A stretch of 64,000 nucleotides of DNA. It comes from JBCBKU01 sp965267475. GTDB taxonomy: Bacteria > Pseudomonadota > Alphaproteobacteria > Rhodobacterales > Rhodobacteraceae. The stretch is from contig OZ254079.1 in NCBI GenBank assembly GCA_965267475.1, positions 2,852,001-2,916,000 of the forward strand, written 5' to 3'. Position 1 is the stretch's first letter. Each line of letters begins with the position of its first letter. The translations under genes and the position numbers were made by a program. Of this stretch, positions 33,101-41,507 are shown one piece after another. The notes beneath the pieces were generated by a model. That model did not search any database, was not told where the DNA came from, and worked only from the letters and a program-made list of their open reading frames with translations.

Positions 33101-33408
33101 TTTTCTTCGCTTTCAGATGCGAAGAACCCCAAGGCCTGCCCGCATATCGCCGGGACCGCCACCAGGGCCACGCAGGCCGTCAAAAGAAGCGTCAAGGTAT
33201 CGATCAGCCGGTCGGGCCCGGCGGTCGGGTGCGCCATCGCCCAAAGCCCCGCAAAGACCACCGCCAAAGTCAGAAACGCCAGGGTATAGGATCTGATCTC
33301 GGCCAACCGCCCCTCAAGATGACGATATCCGCACCAGAACAGGCGCCCGCCCGTGACAAGGCTGAGTGCCAGTAAGATGTACCCGATGGCTCCGACAAGT
33401 GTGCTCAT
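33097..33408 (-). CDS. Small membrane protein in the murC-murB chain
   Basis: 103 aa from the ATG at 33408, preceded by GGGGAGGAAC. Three hydrophobic helices are visible (about 5-22, 38-58 and 66-92), with a short charged C-terminus (ASESEEK). It is not recognised as a known family. It overlaps the upstream DUF2484 gene and the downstream murB by 4 nt each, so all are probably translated as one coupled unit. A cell-envelope or division role is suggested by position only. Confidence 0.7.
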   Translation of the reverse strand: MSTLVGAIGYILLALSLVTGGRLFWCGYRHLEGRLAEIRSYTLAFLTLAVVFAGLWAMAHPTAGPDRLIDTLTLLLTACVALVAVPAICGQALGFFASESEEK

Positions 33409-33662
33409 CCGTTCCTCCCCGGCACGACGCGCCGCACCCAGCGGAACAGGAACCGCAGGGGCCAACGCAGGATCGAGGCGCCCGCCGCAAAGGCGATCAG
33501 CCCGACCCAGGGGCCGTTTTCATAAGTCACGTATCCCAAAAGCGGTATGCCCAGGGCGATCAGCACATAGGCGGTCGGCCAATGGCTGCGCTTTGACGGA
33601 AACATCGCCGCGATGTTGGCAACGATGATCCAGACGAACAAAAGGATCAGGGATGGCGTCAT
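33405..33662 (-). CDS. DUF2484 family membrane protein, copy 2
   Basis: 85 aa, two to three membrane helices and a basic C-terminus (RWPLRFLFRWVRRVVPGR). It aligns along its length with the upstream gene: both have W near residue 11, then AAM-P, a Pro at about 29, GWV/PWV and a final R-PLR-F/YF block. This marks a tandem duplication of a DUF2484 gene, a family I associate with the murC-murB junction in Rhodobacterales. It overlaps both neighbours by 4 nt (ATGA). Function is unknown. Confidence 0.75.
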   Translation of the reverse strand: MTPSLILLFVWIIVANIAAMFPSKRSHWPTAYVLIALGIPLLGYVTYENGPWVGLIAFAAGASILRWPLRFLFRWVRRVVPGRNG

Positions 33663-33934
33663 TCACGCGCCTCCGTGATTTCCTTAGGCAATTCAACCCT
33701 TTGCCATATCGCCGTCTTCCAGAAATACCGAAGCGGTTGTCGGAACATGGAGATGAGGGCGAAAAGACCGATCAGGGCCAGGACCCAGCCATGCTGATTG
33801 CCGATATAGGTCAAGAGAAACGGGGCGGCGACCAGCAGCGTCAACCCGGGTGCGTATTGGTGCCGCATCGGCATCATCGCAACGATGGCCGCGGCAAGAA
33901 CCCAAAGGCAGCCAAGGGTGATCGCAAGGCTCAT
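33659..33934 (-). CDS. DUF2484 family membrane protein, copy 1
   Basis: 91 aa from the ATG at 33934, which overlaps the murC TGA (ATGA). The sequence begins SLAITLGCLWVLAAAIVAMMP and has a second helix pair around 31-65, then RQPLRYFWKTAIW and an acidic/basic tail. It is the closer match to what I know of DUF2484. It is cotranscribed with murC, copy 2 and murB. The tight coupling implies a role with wall precursor synthesis or the divisome, unproven. Confidence 0.8.
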   Translation of the reverse strand: MSLAITLGCLWVLAAAIVAMMPMRHQYAPGLTLLVAAPFLLTYIGNQHGWVLALIGLFALISMFRQPLRYFWKTAIWQRVELPKEITEARE

Positions 33935-35343
33935 GCCACCCCCTGTTCCAGTTGCGCGGGAAGCCCATGGGCCCAGGCCGAGATCGTCCCGGCACCCAGG
34001 CAAACGACGATATCACCGGGCCGCGCTTCGGCTTTGACCAGCGCCGCAAGCTCTGCCTCGGACGAAATGGCGATGGCGTGGCGGTGCCCGTGCTGGGCAA
34101 GACCTGCCACAAGGTCATCACGGCTGGCGCCCTTGATCGGATCTTCCCCGGCGGCAAAAACCTCGGCAATGCCGACCACATCGGCATCGTTGAAACAGGT
34201 GCAGAAATCGTCGAACAGCGACGACAGGCGCGAAAAGCGGTGCGGCTGGTGGACCGCGATCACGCGGCCATCGACCGCCTGTCGGGCAGCCTTCAGAACG
34301 GCGGCAATCTCAACCGGGTGGTGGCCGTAGTCATCGATGATGGTCACGCCGTTTACTTCCCCGACCTTGGTGAAGCGGCGGTTAACACCTTTGAAATTGG
34401 CCAATGCATCGCGGATTTCTGCCGCCTTCAGGCCCAGATGCCGGGACACCGCCACCGCCGCCAGCGCGTTTGACACGTTGTGATCCCCGGGCATCGGCAA
34501 TTGGCAGTCTTCGATCAGAATGCCCTCGGCGGCGAGCGCGATATCGAAATGGGCGACGCCCTTCTTGTAGGTCAGGTTGACCGCCCGCACATCGGCCTGC
34601 GCGTTGAAGCCATAGGTCACGACGCGGCGATCCGTCACCCGGCCAACAAGGGCCTGCACTTCGGGATGGTCGGTACAAAGCACCGCCAGCCCGTAAAACG
34701 GGATGTTCGAGACGAAATCGGTGAAGCCCTGGCGCAAGTTGTCGATGGTGCCCCAATGCTCCATATGCTCGGGGTCGATATTGGTGACGATCGCGATGGT
34801 CGCGGGAAGCCGGTTGAAGGTTCCGTCGCTTTCGTCTGCTTCAACCACCATCCATTCGCCCTGCCCCACCCGGGCATTCGAGCCATAGGCGTGGATGATC
34901 CCGCCATTGATCACGGTCGGGTCGATCCCGCCCGCGTCCAGAAGCGTCGCGACCATGGTCGTCGTCGTTGTCTTGCCGTGGGTTCCGGCCACGGCGACAT
35001 TTGAGCGAAGCCGCATGAGTTCGGCCAGCATTTCAGCGCGGCGTACCACAGGCAGACCCATGGCACGGGCGGCGTCCAATTCCGGGTTGCCCTTCTTGAT
35101 GGCCGACGAGATCACGACAACCTCGGCCTCTTTCAGGTTTTCGGCCCGCTGACCTTCAAAGATGGTCGCGCCCTGTGCTTCAAGCCGCTCGGTGATCTTG
35201 GACCGCTTCAGATCGGACCCTTGAACACGGTAGCCATGGTTGATCAGCACTTCGGCAATCCCGGACATCCCGATGCCGCCGATCCCCACAAAGTGGATCG
35301 GGCCAATTTCGGTGGGCAGTTTGGTTGCGGCGGCTGCGTTCAT
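33931..35343 (-). CDS. murC: UDP-N-acetylmuramate--L-alanine ligase
   Basis: 470 aa, standard. Adds L-Ala to UDP-MurNAc with ATP. The N-terminal Rossmann motif is IHFVGIGGIGMSGIAEVL, the ATP loop is AVAGTHGKTTTTTMVA, and the central domain carries VVEADESDGTF and TNIDPEHMEHWG. The C-terminal domain has IDDYGHHPVEIAAVLKAAR and HQPHRFSR. The start overlaps the murG stop by 4 nt and the stop overlaps the DUF2484 start, so it sits in one long coupled operon. Confidence 0.98.
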   Translation of the reverse strand: MNAAAATKLPTEIGPIHFVGIGGIGMSGIAEVLINHGYRVQGSDLKRSKITERLEAQGATIFEGQRAENLKEAEVVVISSAIKKGNPELDAARAMGLPVVRRAEMLAELMRLRSNVAVAGTHGKTTTTTMVATLLDAGGIDPTVINGGIIHAYGSNARVGQGEWMVVEADESDGTFNRLPATIAIVTNIDPEHMEHWGTIDNLRQGFTDFVSNIPFYGLAVLCTDHPEVQALVGRVTDRRVVTYGFNAQADVRAVNLTYKKGVAHFDIALAAEGILIEDCQLPMPGDHNVSNALAAVAVSRHLGLKAAEIRDALANFKGVNRRFTKVGEVNGVTIIDDYGHHPVEIAAVLKAARQAVDGRVIAVHQPHRFSRLSSLFDDFCTCFNDADVVGIAEVFAAGEDPIKGASRDDLVAGLAQHGHRHAIAISSEAELAALVKAEARPGDIVVCLGAGTISAWAHGLPAQLEQGVA

Positions 35344-36437
35344 GGTGTCGGGTGTCCTGCCAAGTTCTCTACAAGGTCCACCAGCCGTTCCGTTGCGTCG
35401 GGCCGGGAAAGGGTAAGTGCATTTTCTGCCATTTTTTGGGCAGCGGGCGGATTGCCCAGAATGGCGCGCATGTGTTCGCTGAGCGTGTCGGGCGTCAATT
35501 GGCTTTCCGGGATCATTATCGCGGCCTCAGCCTCGACCAATCCGCGGGCGTTGGCGGTTTGATGATCCGCCGTTGCTGCCGCAAAGGGCACCAAAATGGC
35601 CGGGCGTCCGATGATGGTGATGTCGGCGACCGACGACGCGCCGGAGCGTGAAATCACCAGCTGCGCATCGGTCAACCGTGCGGGAATGTCCGCGAAGAAC
35701 GGCGCAATCTCGGCGGTGATGCCAGCTTCCGAATAGGTGGCTTCGACCCTGTCGTGATCTTCCTCCCGGGCCTGCTGCACCACGCGGACGTGGTGTCTGA
35801 TCGAGGCGGGAAGCTTGGTCATCGCCTCGGGCACGACGTCGGACAGGATTTTCGCGCCCTGACTTCCGCCGAAGACAAGGATGGTCATCGGATGATCGCC
35901 CGGCGGGATATAGGGCGCGCCGGCCCGGTCCAGGACCTGAGCGCGGACAGGATTGCCGGTGTTCACCCCCTCGATCCCCTGGGGCAGCGCCGTCGGCCAG
36001 ATCCCGCAGGCCACCGCATTGACGCGGCGGGCAAAGACCTGGTTCACACGGCCGAGCACCCCGTTCGCTTCGTGGATCATGCGCGGAAGACGCAAGGTCC
36101 AGGCTGCCGCCATAGCAGGTATGGCCGGGTAGCCGCCAAACCCCACAACGATCTTCGGCCTGTCGCGAACCATGGCGAAGATCGCGCCAATCGCCCCGCC
36201 CAGGATCCGAAACGGCACGGCCAACCGTGCAAGCGCGCCACCCCGCGCAAAGGTGGCCGAGGACGAGACATCGATCTCGACCGTTTCGGGAAACCCGCCC
36301 GCGTAGCGCGCCCCGCGCGCATCGGTCGACAATTTCACGCGCCAGCCCTTGGCCAGCATCGCCTCGGCCAGGGACTGGGCCGGGAACATATGCCCGCCCG
36401 TGCCGCCCGCGGCGATGGTGATCAACGGGCCGCTCAT
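35340..36437 (-). CDS. murG: UDP-N-acetylglucosamine--N-acetylmuramyl transferase MurG
   Basis: 365 aa. Peripheral inner-membrane GT-B glycosyltransferase that turns lipid I into lipid II. The acceptor-binding loop GGTGGHMFPA is at the N-terminus, with VGFGGYPAIPAM and HEANGVLGRVNQ next. The donor site is seen in LVFGGSQGAKILSD and ISRSGASSVADITIIGRPAI (in part). The start overlaps the ftsW stop by 4 nt. Confidence 0.97.
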   Translation of the reverse strand: MSGPLITIAAGGTGGHMFPAQSLAEAMLAKGWRVKLSTDARGARYAGGFPETVEIDVSSSATFARGGALARLAVPFRILGGAIGAIFAMVRDRPKIVVGFGGYPAIPAMAAAWTLRLPRMIHEANGVLGRVNQVFARRVNAVACGIWPTALPQGIEGVNTGNPVRAQVLDRAGAPYIPPGDHPMTILVFGGSQGAKILSDVVPEAMTKLPASIRHHVRVVQQAREEDHDRVEATYSEAGITAEIAPFFADIPARLTDAQLVISRSGASSVADITIIGRPAILVPFAAATADHQTANARGLVEAEAAIMIPESQLTPDTLSEHMRAILGNPPAAQKMAENALTLSRPDATERLVDLVENLAGHPTP

Positions 36438-37603
36438 CCGCGCGCGGGTCCGTTCAGATGATCGGCGATCTCACCCTGTGGGCGCGTCCGGGTAAAGGAC
36501 AGAAGGATCCCCACGAGGATCCCCGCCGCAATAATTGAGGACCCGCCATAGCTGACGAAGGGCAGCGTCATCCCTTTGGCGGGCATCAGGCGAACGGCCA
36601 CCGAGATATTGATCATCGCCTGAATGCCGAAGGTGCAGGCAAGCCCTGTCCCGGCAAAGCGGATGAACGGATCACGTTCCCGCATCAGGCGCACCAACGA
36701 CCGGGTGACGATGGTGGCGAAGAGAACGATGATCAGAAGAACAAGGATCAGTCCGAATTCCTCGGCCGCGACGGCGACGATGAAATCGGTATGGGCATCG
36801 GGCAAGGACCATTTCACTTCGCCCTCCCCCACGCCGACGCCCAAAAGCCCGCCTTCGCGGATGGCGTTGGCGGCATAACCAAGCTGCGTCGTGGGAGCGA
36901 CATCCGGCGCCAGGAACCCGTCGATCCGGCGCGCGAAGTGTTCCGAGTTGTTATAGGCCAGCGCCCCTGCCATCAGCGTCAGCCCCGCAATCCCGGTCAG
37001 CAGAAGGAACGACGCCCCGGCCACGAAATACATCACGCCCCAGGCGAACAGGATCAACGTGGCCTGCCCGTAATCGGGCTGCATCGCCAGAAGTGCCGCA
37101 ATGAAGATGGCAAGCATGAAGGAATAGCGCACGCCCGGCGGGCCCCCGAGATCGCGGCTGGCCGCCATCATCCACCCCGCCACGACCACGAAGCCGGGCT
37201 TCAGGAATTCCGAAGGTTGCAGGCTGCCGAAACCCAGCGAGTACCACCGGACCGACCCTTTTCCGAAATCGGTGCCCAGCACGGGCAAAAGCGCGACGCC
37301 GATCAAAGCCACGACGAAACCGATCACGGCGAACCGCCGGACCAGCCCGGGCTCCATCATCGAGGTGATGGCCATGACCACCAGGGCCACACCACCGAAA
37401 ATTACCTGCCGTTCGACATAGTAAAACGGCGGCAGGCCGTTCCGCTCTGCCAGGGGCGGTGACGCGGCAAGGCCCAGCAAAAGCCCGATCCCGAACAGCA
37501 GAAGCACCGCGCCAAGGGACCAGCGATCCACCGTTCGCCACCAACGCGAAAGGATCGGCTCGCCATCCCCAGCGGGAATCGTACCGTGGACCATCTCCGT
37601 CAT
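36434..37603 (-). CDS. ftsW: Lipid II polymerase / divisome SEDS protein FtsW
   Basis: 389 aa from the ATG at 37603 (MTEMVHGTIPAGDGEP). The frame continues upstream to a TTG but the extension is not FtsW-like. About ten membrane helices are present. SEDS landmarks are FLKPGFVVVAGWMMAA, QPDYGQATLILFAWG, the long periplasmic loop with LPDAHTDFIVAVAAEEFGL, and MTLPFVSYGGSSIIA near the C-terminus. It polymerises septal glycan with FtsI. Because the upstream murD is separated by two plus-strand genes, this gene needs its own promoter in the 134-bp gap shared with ldh. Confidence 0.96.
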   Translation of the reverse strand: MTEMVHGTIPAGDGEPILSRWWRTVDRWSLGAVLLLFGIGLLLGLAASPPLAERNGLPPFYYVERQVIFGGVALVVMAITSMMEPGLVRRFAVIGFVVALIGVALLPVLGTDFGKGSVRWYSLGFGSLQPSEFLKPGFVVVAGWMMAASRDLGGPPGVRYSFMLAIFIAALLAMQPDYGQATLILFAWGVMYFVAGASFLLLTGIAGLTLMAGALAYNNSEHFARRIDGFLAPDVAPTTQLGYAANAIREGGLLGVGVGEGEVKWSLPDAHTDFIVAVAAEEFGLILVLLIIVLFATIVTRSLVRLMRERDPFIRFAGTGLACTFGIQAMINISVAVRLMPAKGMTLPFVSYGGSSIIAAGILVGILLSFTRTRPQGEIADHLNGPARG

Positions 37604-37670
37604 GAAGTACCGCCTGCTCGTCGCCTCTGATCGCCCGTTTTCCGGGTCTGCCGCCAAATTAGCGAATCGA

Positions 37671-37685
37671 CTGGCAAAGTGCCAG
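37671..37685. promoter_or_regulatory. Inverted repeat in the ldh-ftsW divergent region
   Basis: CTGGCA-AAG-TGCCAG, a perfect 6-3-6 dyad 53 nt before the ldh ATG and 68 nt from the ftsW start. It could be an operator for either direction. No matching regulator gene is adjacent. Confidence 0.3.
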
Positions 37686-37737
37686 CAAAAGCTTCACAAA
37701 ATCGGCATAATCTGGCGCGAAAAACGCGGGGATATCC

Positions 37738-38670
37738 ATGAAAATCGGAATTGTCGGAGCCGGAATGGTAGGCAGTGCCGCCGCCTATGCGTTGGCGCTG
37801 AAGGGAACAGTCACCGAGATCGTTCTGATCGATCTTGATCGGGCGCGGGCCCTGGCCGAGGCGGAAGACATCGCCCATGCCGTGCCCTTCGCATCAGCGA
37901 CCATCGTACGCGACGGGACATATGAGGATCTGGCCGGGGCCGGTGTGATCATTCTCGCGGCGGGGGTCAGTCAGAAACCGGGGGAAAGCCGGCTTGAACT
38001 GCTGGGCCGAAATGCAGAGGTGTTTCGCGCCGTCATCGGCTCGGTACAAGCCGTTGCGCCGGATGCCATCTTGCTGGTCGCGACCAACCCGGTCGACATC
38101 ATGACCGACATCGCCACGCGGCTGTCCGGCCTGCCCCCCGAGCGGGTGATCGGATCCGGCACGATCCTGGACACCGCGCGGTTTCGCAGCCTTCTGGGCC
38201 GACATCTGAACATCGCACCACGATCTGTCCACGCCTATGTTCTGGGTGAGCATGGCGACAGCGAGGTTCTGGCCTGGTCCAATGTGCGCGCGGGGTCTGT
38301 CCCGATCCGGGACTTCGCAGCCCAAATTGGCGCGCCATTGACCGAGGCCGTTCGGGCCGAAATCGACGACGGCGTGCGTCGCGCGGCCTATCGCATCATC
38401 GAAGGCAAGGGCGCCACCTGGTACGGGATCGGCGCGGGACTTGCCCGGATTGTCGCGGCGATCGCCGATGACGAAAATGCGGTTTTGTCAGTGTCGATAC
38501 TGGCACGCGACGTCGAGGGGGTGCAGGACGTCGCCTTGTCGCTGCCCAGGATCGTCGGGCGCGCTGGTGTCACGGCGACACTGATGCCGCAGCTTGACGA
38601 TGCCGAACATGCCGCGCTTGCCGAAAGCGCGTCGCTTTTGAAGAAGACGGCGTCCGAATTGACGCTTTAG
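37738..38670 (+). CDS. ldh: L-lactate dehydrogenase (NAD-dependent)
   Basis: 310 aa. The NAD-binding motif is KIGIVGAGMVGSAAAYAL. The substrate loop AGVSQKPGESRLELLGRN has Gln at the position that selects lactate/pyruvate over malate. ATNPVDIMT and the active-site block GEHGDSEV (His172) are typical LDH. It interconverts pyruvate and L-lactate in the cytosol. The gene lies on the plus strand between ftsW and murD, with a dioxygenase gene 24 bp downstream in the same orientation, inside an otherwise minus-strand division cluster. Confidence 0.92.
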   Translation: MKIGIVGAGMVGSAAAYALALKGTVTEIVLIDLDRARALAEAEDIAHAVPFASATIVRDGTYEDLAGAGVIILAAGVSQKPGESRLELLGRNAEVFRAVIGSVQAVAPDAILLVATNPVDIMTDIATRLSGLPPERVIGSGTILDTARFRSLLGRHLNIAPRSVHAYVLGEHGDSEVLAWSNVRAGSVPIRDFAAQIGAPLTEAVRAEIDDGVRRAAYRIIEGKGATWYGIGAGLARIVAAIADDENAVLSVSILARDVEGVQDVALSLPRIVGRAGVTATLMPQLDDAEHAALAESASLLKKTASELTL

Positions 38671-38694
38671 CCTTCCCGAAAACGGGAGGTTCTG

Positions 38695-39894
38695 ATGCCG
38701 GATACGACCCAACCGCGCTTGCCTTTGGCGCCGGATTTCACCCCTTATTCCAAGGGTCCGGCGATCACCGAACTGGCCGTTTCGCCCGACACTGTGACGG
38801 TTTCCTGGGCCGATGGGCTGAGCCACCGTTTCAATCGGTTTTATCTGCGGGAAAACGATGTCGAACCGGGCACCGTGAACCCCGTGACGCGGGAACGCGA
38901 CGTGGAAATCGACGAACTGCCCGAGGATCTTTGCCCGAAACGGGCCTGGATTGACGACCTTGGGGCGGTTTGCATCGAATGGGCGCCAGAAGCCGATCAA
39001 AGCCGACACCACCCCGGCTGGTTGCGCGCCATGGCCGAAGGGACATGGCGGCCAGAGGCTGGCATCCCAGATCCGGTCAGTTGGGACAGCGCGTCCATGC
39101 CAGCGCCGCCCACCTTCGACGGGCCTGCGGTCCTGTCAGACGACGGGGCCTTGTATGACTGGATTTACGCGCTCGCGACATACGGGCTGGCCCGGCTTGA
39201 GGACCTGCCCACCGAAACCGGCACGGTCGAACAGGTCGCCCGCCGGATCGGAACGGTACGTGCGTCAAACTTCGGGTTTCTGTTCACCGTGGAGTCGAAA
39301 CCAGATCCCGACAGCAACGCCTATACATCGGCCGCATTGACCGGGCATACCGATCTCGCATCGCGCGAGGTTCAGCCCGGACTTCAACTTCTGCATTGTC
39401 AGGAAAACGGGTGTACAACCGGCCAGAGCACCATGGTCGACGGGTTCAAGATTGCCGAGGTGATCCGCGATGAAGACCGCGATCTGTTTGCCGCGCTGAC
39501 AGACCTGAACTGGCTTTTCTCGAACCGGCACCCAGACAGCGATTTCCGCTGGAGCGGGCCAATCGTCGAAACGGACCCCCAGGGCCGCATCACCGAGATC
39601 CGAAACACATCATTCTTGCGCGCCAACCCCGACATGCCCGACAGCGAGGTTCCCCGCGCCTACCGGGCCGTGCGCCGCTTTGCGGCTCTGGCCCGGGACC
39701 CCCGCTTCGTCTGCGCGACCCTGTTCCGACCGGGCGATTGCGTGATCTTCAACAACCGCCGCATGCTGCATGGACGGTCCGCTTTTGATCCGTCCGAGGG
39801 CAACCGGCGCCTTGAAGGCTGCTATCTGGAAACCGATGAATTGCTGTCGCGTCTGCGGGTTCTCACCCGGTCAGGGCACGGACCTCGGCCATAA
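38695..39894 (+). CDS. Gamma-butyrobetaine/trimethyllysine hydroxylase-like Fe(II)/2-oxoglutarate dioxygenase
   Basis: 399 aa. The N-terminal ~110 residues are the DUF971-like domain of this group (ITELAVSPDTVTVSWADGLSHRF, in part). The catalytic TauD/TfdA domain follows, with Fe ligands His218 and Asp220 in GHTDLASRE and distal His359 in RRMLHGRSAF, and the 2-oxoglutarate Arg near FDPSEGNRRLEG. This family hydroxylates gamma-butyrobetaine to carnitine or similar betaines. A GGGAGG site precedes the ATG. The final ~10 residues run 32 nt into the convergent murD gene, an extension beyond the usual end of the fold. Confidence 0.88.
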   Translation: MPDTTQPRLPLAPDFTPYSKGPAITELAVSPDTVTVSWADGLSHRFNRFYLRENDVEPGTVNPVTRERDVEIDELPEDLCPKRAWIDDLGAVCIEWAPEADQSRHHPGWLRAMAEGTWRPEAGIPDPVSWDSASMPAPPTFDGPAVLSDDGALYDWIYALATYGLARLEDLPTETGTVEQVARRIGTVRASNFGFLFTVESKPDPDSNAYTSAALTGHTDLASREVQPGLQLLHCQENGCTTGQSTMVDGFKIAEVIRDEDRDLFAALTDLNWLFSNRHPDSDFRWSGPIVETDPQGRITEIRNTSFLRANPDMPDSEVPRAYRAVRRFAALARDPRFVCATLFRPGDCVIFNNRRMLHGRSAFDPSEGNRRLEGCYLETDELLSRLRVLTRSGHGPRP

Positions 39895-41263
39895 AGTCCT
39901 CGCCGCGCTTTTCGAAGTTGTCATATTGATCGAAGCTTGCTGCGGCGGGTGCCAGAAGCACCGTTTCGCCGGCTTGCGCCTCGTCTGCGGCGGTGGCCAC
40001 AGCAATCCCCATGGTCCGGCAGATCTCATGCGGGATGTCACCGAGCATGAGCGCGACTTCATCGGCCTGCCGCCCGATCACATAGGCCTTTACGACCGAA
40101 CCCAGATGCGGCGCCAGGGCGGCCAAACCACCTTCCTTTACCTGCCCGCCCACGATCCAGCGGATCTTTGGGAAGGCCTGAAGCGCCTGAGCAGCGCTTT
40201 CCACGTTGGTTGCCTTGCTGTCATTGACAAAGGAGACGCCCGCAATCTCGGCCACCAACTGGCTGCGATGGGGCAGACCTTCAAACGTGTGGAACGCCTG
40301 TTCGATCAGCTTGGGCGCAAGCCCCAGGGCCCGGACCGCCCCATAGGCCGAGGCCGCGTTTTCGTGGTTATGCGCGCCCGGAAGCCCGGAGATCTTCCGC
40401 AAATCGATCGAGGCCACTTGCCGGCCTTTGCGGGTTTCTGACAAAAACCCCTTCCGCGCCGACAAGGACCAGCCGGGTCCCGCAAGTTTTTGGCCACGCG
40501 ACACCCGGATTACCCGGTCATCCGCCGCCCCTTCGGACAATTGATCCGCCAGAAAAGCGCCTTCCTTTGCATCGACGCCAATCACGGCCCGGTCCGGGCC
40601 GCCCAGAGTAAAAAGCCGCGCCTTGGCTGCGAAATACCCACCCATCCCGCCGTGCCGGTCCAGATGGTCCGGCGACAGGTTGGTGAAGACCGCCACATCC
40701 GGCGTCAGGGACCGGGCAAGCTCGGTCTGGTAAGATGACAACTCCAGCACCACGACACCGCCATCGCCCGGCGGGTCGAGATCGAGAACCCCGCGCCCGA
40801 TGTTTCCGGCCAATTGGCTTTCGTGCCCCGCAACCGTCAGAATGTGATGGATCAGCGCCGCAGTGGTGGATTTCCCGTTCGATCCGGTCACGGCGATCAC
40901 CCGCGGAACAGTGGCGTACCGGTTCCATTCTGGCCGTGCGAGAGACCGAAAGAAAAGCCCGATATCGTTGTCAATCGGCACGCCTGCCTTCAGCGCGGCG
41001 GCAACTGCCGGATTAGGTTCGGGATAGAGATGCGGGATCCCCGGCGATACGATCAGGCGCGCCACACCGTCCCAGGCGTTGTCCTTGCGCAGATCGGCCA
41101 GGGCGATCCCCTCCGCCTCCGCCGCCTTGCGCGCAGCGTCCCCATCGTCCCATGCGACGACCTCGGCACCACCTGCCGCCAACGCGCGGGCCGCCGACAA
41201 ACCCGACCGGCCAAGACCAAGAACCGCGATCCGCAGCCCGGACACAGCTTGAACTGGAATCAT
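39863..41263 (-). CDS. murD: UDP-N-acetylmuramoylalanine--D-glutamate ligase
   Basis: 466 aa from the ATG at 41263 (MIPVQAVSGLRIAVLG), preceded by GAGGGG; the longer frame is a low-complexity extension. Adds D-Glu to UDP-MurNAc-L-Ala. The N-terminal LGLGRSGLSAARAL, ATP loop VTGSNGKSTTAALIH, VLELSSYQTE, TNLSPDHLDRHG and C-terminal NDSKATNVESA and IVGGQVKEGG are all present. It is cut off from mraY by a 244-bp gap with a repeat and hairpin, and from ftsW by the plus-strand pair. Its stop lies inside the dioxygenase gene. Confidence 0.96.
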   Translation of the reverse strand: MIPVQAVSGLRIAVLGLGRSGLSAARALAAGGAEVVAWDDGDAARKAAEAEGIALADLRKDNAWDGVARLIVSPGIPHLYPEPNPAVAAALKAGVPIDNDIGLFFRSLARPEWNRYATVPRVIAVTGSNGKSTTAALIHHILTVAGHESQLAGNIGRGVLDLDPPGDGGVVVLELSSYQTELARSLTPDVAVFTNLSPDHLDRHGGMGGYFAAKARLFTLGGPDRAVIGVDAKEGAFLADQLSEGAADDRVIRVSRGQKLAGPGWSLSARKGFLSETRKGRQVASIDLRKISGLPGAHNHENAASAYGAVRALGLAPKLIEQAFHTFEGLPHRSQLVAEIAGVSFVNDSKATNVESAAQALQAFPKIRWIVGGQVKEGGLAALAPHLGSVVKAYVIGRQADEVALMLGDIPHEICRTMGIAVATAADEAQAGETVLLAPAAASFDQYDNFEKRGEDFMAEVRALTG

Positions 41264-41383
41264 ACCGCCCCCTCGCCCGCCATGCACGGCTGCGCGATGT
41301 CCGCGCAATCCGGGACAAAGTGGCGCATCGGTTTACCGCCCCCGAAACAGCCGGTCCGCACTCCAGGTCTCATCCGGCCTCCC

Positions 41384-41429
41384 TTCATCTTGGCAAAAAT
41401 ACTCTCGGGGGTTTGGGGGTGAAACCCCC
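41384..41429 (+). repeat. Intergenic repeat motif, copy 2, with hairpin
   Basis: TTCATCTTGG (41384-41393) and the following AAAAATACTCTCG match the copy at 23425. Directly after it GGGGGTTT (41407-41414) pairs with AAACCCCC (41422-41429). It lies in the 244-bp gap between murD and mraY. The remainder of that gap shows no gene. Confidence 0.5.
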
Positions 41430-41507
41430 AATCACCGCGACGCCCGGAACGGGCGGCGCAACCCAATGGCGTCGCGGCGAAGCCGCGCCATTTTGACAGC
41501 GGCTCCC

